A DNA stretch of 64,000 nt. It comes from CAWIOX01 sp963837775. GTDB lineage: Bacteria; Pseudomonadota; Gammaproteobacteria; Burkholderiales; Burkholderiaceae_D. The first letter of the stretch is position 1, and each line of letters opens with the position of its first letter. This document shows positions 26,125 through 35,466 of the stretch, in pieces. The translations under genes were made by a program, and so were the position numbers. The DNA lies in the NCBI GenBank assembly GCA_963837775.1, contig CAWIOX010000014.1:1-64000 (forward strand), given 5' to 3'. The notes beneath the pieces are model-generated. The model was not told the origin of the DNA, searched no databases, and was given only the letters and a program-made list of their open reading frames with translations.

Positions 26125-28953
26125 ATGAAGCTCACGACCCAAGCAGGCATCACTCTCAGGCGTTTCAGCCTCAGAACGCAAATCGGATTGGCCGCCGGTC
26201 TGGTGCTGAGCCTGATGCTTCTGACCCAGGCTTTGCTGCTGTTTTCTGCCGCGCGCGACGAGCTGCGGCAAAGCCTGTCGGGACAACTTGAGGTTCTGGT
26301 GCGCCGGGTAGCGACCGAACTGGATGACAAGATACGCATGCGCGTCACCACCCTGGAGGCCATGGCCAGCAAGTTTCCGCCGGCCGCGCTGAAAAACAGC
26401 GGACAGGCCGAGCGCTACTTCCGCGACTCGGCGATTCTGTCGACGCTGATCGACGACTTGTATTTGTTTTCAGCGGACGGCGTTCTGCTGGTCGATTGGC
26501 CGATCAAGCCCGGACGGCGCGGATTGGACATGGCCGAACGCGATTACATTCAAGGCGTGATCCGGCAGGGACAGCCCACCGTGTCGAAACCGATTCTGGG
26601 CAAGGCGACCAGGCAACCGATGGTCGTGATAGCGGTGCCGATCCGCAATGGCGAGGGCAAGTTGAGCGGAATCCTGGGCGGCGTGGTCAGCCTGCAAACG
26701 TCACGCCTGCTGGAACCCCTGTCGACCACCAAGGTGGGAAAGGCCGGTTATTTCTATCTGGTGAGTCCGGACCGGCTGACGATCATGCACCCGGACCGGA
26801 GCCGGATACTCAAGCCGATTCCAGCGCCTGGCATGAATCCGGCGCTGGATCGCGCTCTGGGCGAAAATTTTGAAGGCACCGTGGAAGGGGTCAACAGCAC
26901 CGGGCTTCAAGGCTTGTTCAGCTTTAAACGCTTGCCCTATACCGGCTGGGTATTGGCGGCGGTGCTGCCCTCGGCTGAAGCCCTGGCGGCAGTCGATAAA
27001 TTGCGCCTGCGGGCGACGCTGCTGACCGCCATCTTCTTGTTGCTGGCGATCGCGGTGATTGTGCTCATCGTGCGGCGCTTCACGCGCCCGCTGGAAATAC
27101 TGACAGACTTTCTGAAATCCACCCGAACCCTGTCTGCGCCTCCGGCCTTGCGCCATAGCTGCAGGGAAACCGACCGCTTGTCGGACGCTTTTTCCGCGTT
27201 TATGCTCCAGCAGAAAATCACCCAGGAAAAATTATCCATTGCCACGCAGCAGGCCGAGGCGGCCAATGCGGATCTGCGTATCGCCGCCATCGCATTCGAA
27301 TCCCAGGAAGGCATGTTCATTACCAATGCCGGGAACGTGATCTTGCGGGTGAATCAGGCCTTTACCGACATCACCGGCTATACCGCTGCAGAGGCGGTCG
27401 GCCAGACGCCGCAACTGTTCAGCTCGGGCCGTCATGACGCCAAATTCTTTGCGGAGATGTACGAGAGCATTCAGCGCTGCAAATCATGGCAGGGCGAGAT
27501 CTGGAACCGCCGCAAGAATGGGGAAGTCTACCCCGAGTGGCTCACGATTACCTCGGTGGTCGACAGCGACGGGGCGCTGACGCATTTTGTCTCCACGCTC
27601 ACCGACATCAGCCAGCGCAAGGCGGCAGAAGAAGAGATTCAGTATCTGGCCTTCTACGACCCGCTCACCCGCTTGCCCAACCGCCGTCTGCTGACCGACC
27701 GCATGCAACAGGCGCTCGCGTCCTGCGCCCGCAGCAGCCGCAGGGGAGCGTTACTGTTCATCGATCTCGATAATTTCAAGATACTCAACGACACCCTCGG
27801 CCACGATAAAGGCGATCTGCTGCTGCAGCAGGTTGCGCTGCGGCTGACGGCCTGCGTCCGCGAAGGCGACAGCATTGCCCGTCTGGGCGGGGATGAGTTC
27901 GTGCTGATGCTCGAGGATCTGAACGAAAATGCAAATGAAGCGGCCACGCAAGCCGAGGCCATTGGCGAAAAAATACTCGCCGCCCTGAACCGCCCTTATG
28001 ACCTGGCCGGGCACGAATATCACAACACCCCAAGTATCGGCATCACCTTGTTTGAGGATCATCAAAACAGTGTCGATGAACTGATGAAGCATGCCGACCT
28101 CGCCATGTACGAGGCCAAGAAGGCCGGACGCAATACGCTGCGTTTCTTTGATCCCCGGATGCAGGCGACCATCTCTGCCCGCGCGGTGCTGGAGCAGGAC
28201 TTGCGCGAAGGATTGAAAGCGCAGCAGTTCCTGCTGTTTTACCAGCCGCAAGTCGATGCCGCCGGCCGCATCACGGGCATGGAGGCGCTGGTGCGCTGGC
28301 AGCATCCGCAACGCGGTCTGGTTTCTCCCGCCCTCTTCATCCCGCTGGCCGAGGAAACCGGCCTGATCGCACCGCTGGGCCAATGGGTGCTGGAAACCGC
28401 CTGCAATCAGCTGGTCGCCTGGGCCGCGCAAGCCGATAGGGCGCACCTTACGATAGCGGTCAATGTCAGCGCCAGGCAGTTCCGTCAGCCCGATTTTGTA
28501 GAGCAGGTGCTGGGCGTGCTCAAGCGCAGCGGCGCCAACCCGCATCAACTGAAACTGGAGTTGACCGAGAGCCTGCTGCTCGACAATGTGGAAGAAATCA
28601 TTAGCAAGATGACAGCGCTGAAGGCCTGCGGCATCGGTTTCTCGCTGGATGACTTTGGCACCGGTTATTCATCGCTGGCTTACCTGAAGCGCCTGCCGCT
28701 GGATCAGTTGAAGATCGACCAGTCTTTTGTGCGCGATTTGCTGACCGACCCCAATGATGCCGCGATCGCCCGCACCATCGTCGCTTTGGCGCAGAGTCTG
28801 GGCTTGTCGGTGATTGCGGAAGGCGTGGAAACCAGGGCCCAGCGCGATTGTCTGGCGGCGCAGGGTTGCCACGCTTATCAGGGCTATCTGTTCGGCCGGC
28901 CGCTGCCGCTGGCGGATTTCGAGTTGCTGCTGTCGCAGCCGGTCGAAGCTTGA
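26125..28953 (+). CDS. membrane cyclic-di-GMP protein: dCache-PAS-GGDEF-EAL
   Basis: Order of domains: membrane helix (about residues 13-35), periplasmic sensor of the double Cache type to about 285, second membrane helix (about 292-315), HAMP-like linker, PAS (about 385-500), GGDEF (motif GGDEF near 587) and EAL (motif EALVRW near 718). Both motifs are canonical, so the protein could make or hydrolyse cyclic-di-GMP. The start is uncertain: ATG 26071 in the same frame gives 18 more residues, and neither has a clear ribosome binding site. Confidence 0.85.
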   Translation: MKLTTQAGITLRRFSLRTQIGLAAGLVLSLMLLTQALLLFSAARDELRQSLSGQLEVLVRRVATELDDKIRMRVTTLEAMASKFPPAALKNSGQAERYFRDSAILSTLIDDLYLFSADGVLLVDWPIKPGRRGLDMAERDYIQGVIRQGQPTVSKPILGKATRQPMVVIAVPIRNGEGKLSGILGGVVSLQTSRLLEPLSTTKVGKAGYFYLVSPDRLTIMHPDRSRILKPIPAPGMNPALDRALGENFEGTVEGVNSTGLQGLFSFKRLPYTGWVLAAVLPSAEALAAVDKLRLRATLLTAIFLLLAIAVIVLIVRRFTRPLEILTDFLKSTRTLSAPPALRHSCRETDRLSDAFSAFMLQQKITQEKLSIATQQAEAANADLRIAAIAFESQEGMFITNAGNVILRVNQAFTDITGYTAAEAVGQTPQLFSSGRHDAKFFAEMYESIQRCKSWQGEIWNRRKNGEVYPEWLTITSVVDSDGALTHFVSTLTDISQRKAAEEEIQYLAFYDPLTRLPNRRLLTDRMQQALASCARSSRRGALLFIDLDNFKILNDTLGHDKGDLLLQQVALRLTACVREGDSIARLGGDEFVLMLEDLNENANEAATQAEAIGEKILAALNRPYDLAGHEYHNTPSIGITLFEDHQNSVDELMKHADLAMYEAKKAGRNTLRFFDPRMQATISARAVLEQDLREGLKAQQFLLFYQPQVDAAGRITGMEALVRWQHPQRGLVSPALFIPLAEETGLIAPLGQWVLETACNQLVAWAAQADRAHLTIAVNVSARQFRQPDFVEQVLGVLKRSGANPHQLKLELTESLLLDNVEEIISKMTALKACGIGFSLDDFGTGYSSLAYLKRLPLDQLKIDQSFVRDLLTDPNDAAIARTIVALAQSLGLSVIAEGVETRAQRDCLAAQGCHAYQGYLFGRPLPLADFELLLSQPVEA

Positions 28954-28975
28954 TCCGGCCAGCGGCACGGATTCT

Positions 28976-29938
28976 TCAGCCGAATCGCCCGCCTTCCAGC
29001 GCAAACGATTTCAGGAATTCGGCTGCCGGCAGGCGCTTGCCGCCCGGCTTTTGCAGCTCGACTATGCGCAGCGCGCCGCTGCCGCAGGCGACGATCACGC
29101 CGTCCTGCGCATTGGCGGCCAGCACCTGTCCGGGAGTCGCAGCCGCGGCGGCGACGCCGGCCGGCAGCACTTCGGCGCGCCACAGTTTGACGGTGACGCC
29201 GTTGAACTGCGCGCTGGCGCCGGGAAACGGATTGAACGCGCGAATCTTGCAGTCGAGTTGCTGCGCGCTGAGCGTGAAGTCGAGCGCCGCTTCTTCCTTC
29301 GTGATCTTGGCCGCATAGCTGACGCCCTGCTGCGGCTGCGGCGTGGCTGGCAGCGCGCCCTGCTCCAGCTGATGCAGCGCATCGACGATCATGCGCGCGC
29401 CCATCGCGGCCAGCTTGTCGTGCAGGCTGCCGGTGCTGTCGTCGGGCGCGATCGGCATGGACTCCATCAGCAGCATCGGGCCGGTGTCCAGCCCGGCTTC
29501 CATCTGCATGATGGTCACGCCCATCTCGGCATCGCCGGCTTCGATCGCGCGGTGGATCGGCGCCGCGCCGCGCCAGCGCGGCAGCAGCGACGCATGGATG
29601 TTCAGGCAGCCGTGCTTCGGCAGTGCCAGCACGCTGGGCGGCAGGATCAGGCCGTAGGCGGCCACCACCATCACGTCGTGCGGCGTGGCCCGCAGCAAGT
29701 CGTGCGCCTGTTGCGCGACTTCCGGATATTTGCCGTCCAGCCGCAGCGAGACCGGCTGCGCGACGGCAATCCCGTGCGCCTGCGCGAACTGCTTGACCGG
29801 CGACGCGTGCAGCTGCATGCCGCGCCCGGCAGGGCGGTCGGGCTGGGTCAGCACCAGCGGAATGTCGAAACCTGCTTGATGCAGGGCTTGGAGCGCCACG
29901 GCGGCGAATTCGGGAGTACCGGCAAAGATGATTTTCAT
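28976..29938 (-). CDS. fmt: methionyl-tRNA formyltransferase
   Basis: This 320-residue enzyme formylates initiator Met-tRNA using 10-formyltetrahydrofolate. Family blocks are MKIIFAGTPEFA, the NIHASLLPRWRGAAPIHRAI signature and GVTIMQMEAGLDTG. In most bacteria fmt directly follows def; here 3.7 kb of glutaryl-CoA genes and a regulator separate them. Confidence 0.95.
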   Translation of the reverse strand: MKIIFAGTPEFAAVALQALHQAGFDIPLVLTQPDRPAGRGMQLHASPVKQFAQAHGIAVAQPVSLRLDGKYPEVAQQAHDLLRATPHDVMVVAAYGLILPPSVLALPKHGCLNIHASLLPRWRGAAPIHRAIEAGDAEMGVTIMQMEAGLDTGPMLLMESMPIAPDDSTGSLHDKLAAMGARMIVDALHQLEQGALPATPQPQQGVSYAAKITKEEAALDFTLSAQQLDCKIRAFNPFPGASAQFNGVTVKLWRAEVLPAGVAAAAATPGQVLAANAQDGVIVACGSGALRIVELQKPGGKRLPAAEFLKSFALEGGRFG

Positions 29939-29997
29939 GGGCGGTATTGTACGAAGCGCGCGCCTGAAATTGCACCCTGATTCGGACCACTAGGACA

Positions 29998-30036
29998 ATA
30001 AAAAAGCGATGACATGTGATCGACATGTCATCGCTT
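29998..30036 (-). terminator. terminator of the CoA-transferase/dehydrogenase unit
   Basis: A perfect twelve-base-pair stem (GCGATGACATGT/ACATGTCATCGC, five-base loop) followed, on the minus strand, by a run of T. It lies between the CoA-transferase stop and the fmt start. Confidence 0.85.
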
Positions 30037-30062
30037 GCACGGATCAGGCTAGTCCGATTGTT

Positions 30063-31280
30063 TCAGACCAGCCCCTGCTGCCGCAACGCAGTAATCTGCT
30101 CGGCCTGCAGCCCCAGCATTTGCTGCAGCACCAGGTCGGTATGCTGGCCCAGCGTCGGCGGCGCCTGCATGGTCGCGGTCGCGTCGCCCGAGAAGCGCAC
30201 CGGATGCCTGACCTGCGGCACGCTGCCGGCAGTCGGATGCGGCACATCGACCCGCATTTCACGCGCCTGCACCTGCGGATCGGCGAACACCTGCGCCAGG
30301 TTGTTGATCGGGCCGCAAGGCACGCCGACCGCTTCCAGCGCTTCCGCCAGTTCCGGGCCGCGCCACGCCTTCAGGCTCTCGGTGATCAGCGGCACCAGCA
30401 GTTCGCGGTGCTTGACCCGCGCCGGATTGCTGGCGAAGCGTTCATCGCTACTCCAGTCCTGGCCCAGCACCCGGCAAAAACTGGCAAACTGGCCGTCGTT
30501 GCCGATCGCGATCACGATCTGCCCTTCGCCGGTCTCGAACGCCTGATACGGCACGATGTTCGGATGCGCATTGCCCCAGCGTTTCGGCAAGGCGCCGCTG
30601 ACCAGGTAATTCATCCCGACATTGGCCAGCATCGCGACCTGCACATCGAGCAGCGCGACATCGATATGGCGTCCGAGGCCGCTGCTGGCGCGATTGGCCA
30701 GTGCCGCCAGGATCGCGGTGCTGGCATACATGCCGGTCATCACGTCGACCACCGCGACCCCGACTTTTTGCGGGCCGCCGCCGGGCAGCTCGTCGCGCTC
30801 GCCGGTGATGCTCATCAGGCCGCCGATGCCCTGGATCGCGAAGTCGTAACCGGGCCGCGCCGCATACGGCCCGGTCTGGCCGAAACCGGTGATCGAGCAG
30901 TAAATCAGGCGCGGATTGATCGCCTGCAGCGACGCGTAATCGAGCCCGTATTTCTGCAGGCTGCCGACCTTGTAATTCTCGATCAGCACGTCGGCTTGCG
31001 CGACCAGCCGGCGCAGCAACGCGGCGCCTTCCGGCTTGGCGAAATCGAGCGTGAGCGATTGCTTGCCGCGGTTGGCCGACAAATAATAGGCGGCCTCGCT
31101 GGTCAGGTTGCCGTCGGCATCCTGCGCATACGGCGGCCCCCAGTGGCGGGTGTCGTCGCCCACCCCCGGCTTTTCGACCTTGATCACGGTCGCGCCATAA
31201 TCGGCCAGCAGCTGCGTGCACCACGGTCCGGCCAGCACGCGCGTCAGATCCAGTACCTTGATGTCGGGAAGCAGGCTCAT
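30063..31280 (-). CDS. CaiB/family III CoA-transferase (glutarate-type)
   Basis: This 405-residue enzyme shows the family III pattern: VLDLTRVLAGPWCTQLLADYGA, the catalytic aspartate region (YDFAIQGIGGLMSITGE) and SANRGKQSLTLDF. It moves CoA between dicarboxylic acids. It sits eight bases after the glutaryl-CoA dehydrogenase gene, so it probably activates glutarate with succinyl-CoA (like SUGCT), in lysine or glutarate breakdown. The specificity is inferred from the neighbour. Confidence 0.85.
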   Translation of the reverse strand: MSLLPDIKVLDLTRVLAGPWCTQLLADYGATVIKVEKPGVGDDTRHWGPPYAQDADGNLTSEAAYYLSANRGKQSLTLDFAKPEGAALLRRLVAQADVLIENYKVGSLQKYGLDYASLQAINPRLIYCSITGFGQTGPYAARPGYDFAIQGIGGLMSITGERDELPGGGPQKVGVAVVDVMTGMYASTAILAALANRASSGLGRHIDVALLDVQVAMLANVGMNYLVSGALPKRWGNAHPNIVPYQAFETGEGQIVIAIGNDGQFASFCRVLGQDWSSDERFASNPARVKHRELLVPLITESLKAWRGPELAEALEAVGVPCGPINNLAQVFADPQVQAREMRVDVPHPTAGSVPQVRHPVRFSGDATATMQAPPTLGQHTDLVLQQMLGLQAEQITALRQQGLV

Positions 31281-31288
31281 GTCAGTTC

Positions 31289-32479
31289 TCAGGAAAAGGC
31301 CTGGATGCCGGTAATCGCGCGCCCCAGGATCAGCGCATGAATGTCATGCGTGCCCTCGTAGGTGTTGACCACTTCCAGGTTCACCATGTGGCGGATGATG
31401 CCGAATTCGTCGGAGATACCGTTGCCGCCCAGCATGTCGCGGGCGACGCGGGCGATATCGAGCGACTTGCCGCAGGAATTGCGCTTCATGATCGAGGTAA
31501 TCTCTACCGACGCAGTACCGGCATCCTTCATCCGGCCCAGTTGCAAACAACCCTGCAACGCGAGCGTGATTTCGGTCAGCATGTCGGCCAGCTTCTTCTG
31601 GATCAGCTGATTGGCGGCCAGCGGACGGCCGAACTGATTGCGATCCAGCACATATTGACGCGCACGATGGAAGCAATCCTCGGCCGCACCCAAGGCGCCC
31701 CAGGCGATCCCGTAACGGGCGGAGTTGAGGCAGGTGAACGGGCCTTTCAGGCCGCGCACGTCGGGGAATGCGTTTTCTTCCGGGCAGAATACATTGTCCA
31801 TCACGATCTCGCCGGTGATCGACGCGCGCAGGCCGAACTTGCCGTGAATCGCCGGGGCGGACAGGCCCTTCATGCCCTTGTCCAGCACGAAGCCGCGGAT
31901 CTGTCCTTCGTCGTCCTTGGCCCAGACCACGAACACGTCGGCGATCGGCGAGTTGGAGATCCACATCTTGCTGCCGGAGATGCTGTAGCCGCCCGCCACT
32001 TTCTTGGCGCGGGTGATCATCGAACCGGGGTCGGAACCGTGGTTCGGCTCGGTCAGGCCGAAGCAGCCGATCCATTCGCCGGTCGCCAGTTTCGGCAGGT
32101 ATTTCTGTCTTTGCGCTTCGGTGCCGAATTCATAGATCGGCACCATCACCAGCGAGGACTGCACGCTCATCATCGAACGGTAGCCGGAATCGACCCGCTC
32201 GACTTCGCGCGAGATCAGGCCGTAGCTGACGTAATTCAGGCCGGGGCCGCCGTATTGTTCCGGAATCGTCGGTCCCAGCAGGCCGAGTTCGCCCATTTCG
32301 CGGAAGATCGCGGGGTCGGTGGTTTCGTTGCGGAACGCTTCCAGCACGCGCGGCTGCAGCTTGTCCTGGCAATACGCATGCGCCGCATCGCGCACCATGC
32401 GTTCGTCGTCGCTCAGTTGCTGCGACAGCAGCAGCGGATCATCCCAGTGGAACTCGGCTTTTGAGGAGGTGGATTTCAT
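31289..32479 (-). CDS. gcdH: glutaryl-CoA dehydrogenase
   Basis: This 396-residue acyl-CoA dehydrogenase oxidises and decarboxylates glutaryl-CoA to crotonyl-CoA. Recognisable blocks are FGLTEPNHGSDPGSMITRAK, KMWISNSPIADVFVVWAK and the catalytic glutamate in NTYEGTHDIHALILGRAITG. The start MKSTSSKAEFHWDDPLLL has AAGGA five bases upstream. It heads an operon with the CoA-transferase and is divergent from a LysR gene. Confidence 0.9.
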   Translation of the reverse strand: MKSTSSKAEFHWDDPLLLSQQLSDDERMVRDAAHAYCQDKLQPRVLEAFRNETTDPAIFREMGELGLLGPTIPEQYGGPGLNYVSYGLISREVERVDSGYRSMMSVQSSLVMVPIYEFGTEAQRQKYLPKLATGEWIGCFGLTEPNHGSDPGSMITRAKKVAGGYSISGSKMWISNSPIADVFVVWAKDDEGQIRGFVLDKGMKGLSAPAIHGKFGLRASITGEIVMDNVFCPEENAFPDVRGLKGPFTCLNSARYGIAWGALGAAEDCFHRARQYVLDRNQFGRPLAANQLIQKKLADMLTEITLALQGCLQLGRMKDAGTASVEITSIMKRNSCGKSLDIARVARDMLGGNGISDEFGIIRHMVNLEVVNTYEGTHDIHALILGRAITGIQAFS

Positions 32480-32642
32480 TTGTATTCCTTCGTATGCTTT
32501 TGATTGCGGATTATCCCGGCCCATTCCAATATCGCATACCTCAAACAGTGCGATCGATATCTGGAGCCCGGTCAAACTCTATGAACTGAGGTTAATATAG
32601 AGGGATCGCAGCTACCGCGCAAACGCATAATATGCACCAGCT

Positions 32643-32659
32643 TGTGCGTAAAACGCACA
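32643..32659. promoter_or_regulatory. palindrome TGTGCGT-AAA-ACGCACA
   Basis: A perfect 17-base palindrome 23 bases before the LysR start codon, in the intergenic region shared with gcdH. Related half-sites (GCGCAAACGCA) occur just upstream. It fits a LysR site for autoregulation and control of gcdH. Confidence 0.6.
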
Positions 32660-32681
32660 CATTGATCGCTATCGGATAATC

Positions 32682-33593
32682 ATGCGCAGGAAAATCCCCA
32701 ATACCTGGGCCCTGATGGCCTTTGAAGCTGCCGCCAGACACCAAAGCTTCACCAAGGCTGCGGCCGAACTGGCGCTGACGCAAAGCGCGGTGTGCCGCCA
32801 GATTGCCGGGCTGGAGGAGTTTCTCGGGGTGCGCCTGTTTCATCGCACCAAACGCGGCGTGGCGCTGACCGAAGCCGGTCTGACCTACAGCCGCCAGGTG
32901 GCGGTGCGCCTGAATGCGGTCGAGCGCGACACGCTGGAACTGATGGCGCACCGCGGACTGGGCGGCAGCCTGGAGCTGGCGGTGGTGCCGACCTTTGCCA
33001 CGCGCTGGCTGCTGCCGCGGCTGGCCTCGTTCCAGCGCGCCAATCCGGACATCACGATCAATCTGACCACCCGCACCCGCCCCTTCCTGTTCAATGAAAC
33101 AGAATTCGATGCGGCCATTCATTGCGGCGATGCGGCGTGGCCCGGGGTCGAGTCACGCACCCTGATGCGGGAAAACCTGGTGCCGGTCTGCAGCCCGGAA
33201 CTGATTGCGCCGCACACGAAACTGAGCGCAGAGCACATCAGGGATTACCCGTTGCTGCAGCAGACCACCCGGCCCTACGCCTGGCGCCAATGGTTTTCAT
33301 CGTTGCGACTGACGGTCGAGCACGACATGACCGGGCCGCGCTATGAGCTATTTTCGATGCTGAGCCAGGCCGCGATTCACCGCATGGGGATTGCGCTGAT
33401 TCCGCCGTTCCTGATCGAAGATGAACTCAGGGCCGGCGTGCTGACGATTCCGGTACTGCATCCTTTCGTCAGCGGCAATGCGTATCACCTGCTGTACCCG
33501 GAAGGAAAATCCGAAAGCGCTGCGTTGAAACAGTTCCGCGACTGGCTGCTGCTCGAAGCGAGTGCGTACCGGCGGGAAAATGGGCTGGATTGA
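32682..33593 (+). CDS. LysR-family regulator next to gcdH
   Basis: This 303-residue protein has the winged helix FEAAARHQSFTKAAAELALTQSAVCRQIAGLE and a GcvA-like effector domain (LELAVVPTFATRWLLPRLA). Divergence from gcdH is the usual arrangement of GcdR/GcdR-like regulators, which respond to glutarate. The palindrome at 32643-32659 is its probable site. Confidence 0.85.
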   Translation: MRRKIPNTWALMAFEAAARHQSFTKAAAELALTQSAVCRQIAGLEEFLGVRLFHRTKRGVALTEAGLTYSRQVAVRLNAVERDTLELMAHRGLGGSLELAVVPTFATRWLLPRLASFQRANPDITINLTTRTRPFLFNETEFDAAIHCGDAAWPGVESRTLMRENLVPVCSPELIAPHTKLSAEHIRDYPLLQQTTRPYAWRQWFSSLRLTVEHDMTGPRYELFSMLSQAAIHRMGIALIPPFLIEDELRAGVLTIPVLHPFVSGNAYHLLYPEGKSESAALKQFRDWLLLEASAYRRENGLD

Positions 33594-33641
33594 AATAAGG
33601 CTTGCCGGATCGCGCTCCGGCAGCAGGGAATGACCGGCGGA

Positions 33642-34169
33642 TTAACGCCGGTGCGCGGCGGTGCGCTGCAGCTCGCGCTCTTCCTTGAGCATCTTCATCT
33701 TGATGCGGTTGCGCTTGAGCGGCGACAGGTATTCGACGAACACCTTGCCTTTCAGGTGATCGATTTCGTGCTGGATGCAGACCGCCAGCAAGCCGTCGGC
33801 GCTGACTTCGAACGGCTTGCCGTCGGCATCCAGCGCCCGGACCTTGACTTGCGCCGGACGTTCGACGCCGTCATACACGCCGGGCACCGACAGGCAGCCC
33901 TCGTCATAGATCTTGGTTTCCGCGCTGGACCAGAGTATTTCGGGATTGATGAATACCTGCAGCGCATCCTGGGTGTCCGAGGTATCGATCACGACCAGTT
34001 GCTCATGCACGTCGACTTGCGACGCGGCAAGGCCGACGCCGGGCGCGTCATACATGGTTTCGGCCATGTCCTTGATCAGCTTCTTCAGGCGCGCATCGAA
34101 GACGGCGACCGGCCTGGCTATTTTATGCAGGCGCGGATCGGGGTAACGCAGGATATTCAGTATGGGCAT
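33642..34169 (-). CDS. def: peptide deformylase
   Basis: This 175-residue metalloenzyme removes the N-formyl group from new proteins. The three metal-site motifs are intact: GVGLAASQ, EGCLSVPG and QHEIDHLKG. The start MPILNILRYPDPRL is the family start; reading could extend six residues upstream. Divergent from the LysM protein gene. Confidence 0.95.
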   Translation of the reverse strand: MPILNILRYPDPRLHKIARPVAVFDARLKKLIKDMAETMYDAPGVGLAASQVDVHEQLVVIDTSDTQDALQVFINPEILWSSAETKIYDEGCLSVPGVYDGVERPAQVKVRALDADGKPFEVSADGLLAVCIQHEIDHLKGKVFVEYLSPLKRNRIKMKMLKEERELQRTAAHRR

Positions 34170-34362
34170 ACGGCTTTTACGCAACAACGCATTATTTTTT
34201 TAGTAACGCGTTTTCTCTTGCTAGTTCAGGGTTTTATGGGCAAAATTTGATTCAATTTGGCAAGCTTTGTCACGCATGAGGTTTTGTGCACGCACTCAGG
34301 CGCTTATCTGAACACCACATCGACCGTGGCACCAATCACAGCCACACTCATCGGACAACACC

Positions 34363-35457
34363 ATGAAAAAGTTTAGCACAGTCGCCCTCTCTTTCGCTGT
34401 CGCCGCGACGTTTCTGGCATTGGCCGTTGCCGCCGTCCCAAACGCGCAGGCCGCGAGTGCCAGCAATTGCGCATTCCGGCAGAATGCGCCTGACCAGCAT
34501 CAGGTGGTGCGCGGCGACACTTTGTGGGGGATTTCAGGCAAATTTCTGGAGCGTCCATGGTGCTGGCCCCAGGTCTGGGACATGAATCGCGACCAGATCC
34601 ACAACCCGCACTGGATTTATCCGGGCCAGATCGTCTATTTTGATCGCGTTGCAGGCCGTTTGCGTCTGGGCACGGCGACCGGCGCGGGCGCGGGCGGCGC
34701 CACGCCAACCGTGCGCTTGTCGCCGCAGGTCCGGGTTGAGGGCCTGGGGCAGGATGCGATTCCGGCGATTCAGGCCAGCGTGATCGAACCCTTCCTGTCG
34801 CAGCCGCTGATCGTGGAAGAAAACGAATTGCTGAATGCGCCGCGCATCATCGCCACCCCGGATGGGCGCGTCAATCTGAGCAAAGGCGATAAAGCCTATG
34901 TCCGCGGCGACCTGAAAGGCGGCACCTCGTTCCAGACCTTCCGCCCCGGCCGCCCCTTGAAAGACCCTGAAACCAAGGCCATCATCGGCTATGAAGCCGC
35001 CTACCTCGGCACGCTCAAATTGCAGCGCACCGGCAAAAGCGAGGACGAGGCCGACACCTTCAGCGTGGTCAATATCAAGGAAGAGATGGGGGTAGGCGAC
35101 CGCCTGATGCCGGTGCCACCGACGCCGATCCTGAACTATGTGCCGCATCCGCCGGAGCAGGCCGTCACCGCGCGCGTGATGTCGATCTACGGCGGCGTCT
35201 CGCATGCAGGACAAAATCAGGTGGTGACCATCAATCGCGGCAAGAACGACGGCATCGACATCGGCACCGTGCTGGAATTGTATCGCTTCGGCCAGACCAT
35301 CGCCGACCGTACCGACGACAAGAAACCGGTCAAACTGCCTGACGAGCAATACGGCAGCCTGTTCATCTTCCGCGTGTTCAACCACATCTCGTACGGCCTG
35401 ATCATGCAGGTGACCGACGCCGCCCAGGTCGGCGACGTGGCCAAAGCGCCGGAATAA
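34363..35457 (+). CDS. exported LysM peptidoglycan-binding protein
   Basis: This 364-residue protein has a signal peptide (about residues 1-30, ending AQA) and one LysM domain (HQVVRGDTLWGISGKFLERP...NPHWIYPGQIVYF, about residues 46-95), then a 260-residue beta-rich region without a known catalytic motif. It probably binds cell-wall glycan. Placement between def and dprA is conserved in Burkholderiales. Confidence 0.85.
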   Translation: MKKFSTVALSFAVAATFLALAVAAVPNAQAASASNCAFRQNAPDQHQVVRGDTLWGISGKFLERPWCWPQVWDMNRDQIHNPHWIYPGQIVYFDRVAGRLRLGTATGAGAGGATPTVRLSPQVRVEGLGQDAIPAIQASVIEPFLSQPLIVEENELLNAPRIIATPDGRVNLSKGDKAYVRGDLKGGTSFQTFRPGRPLKDPETKAIIGYEAAYLGTLKLQRTGKSEDEADTFSVVNIKEEMGVGDRLMPVPPTPILNYVPHPPEQAVTARVMSIYGGVSHAGQNQVVTINRGKNDGIDIGTVLELYRFGQTIADRTDDKKPVKLPDEQYGSLFIFRVFNHISYGLIMQVTDAAQVGDVAKAPE

Positions 35458-35466
35458 AGTGCCCAA

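Noticed and set aside
33603..33622. Hairpin TGCCGGA/TCCGGCA between LysR and def
   Set aside because: It has no T run, so it is a weak terminator candidate only.
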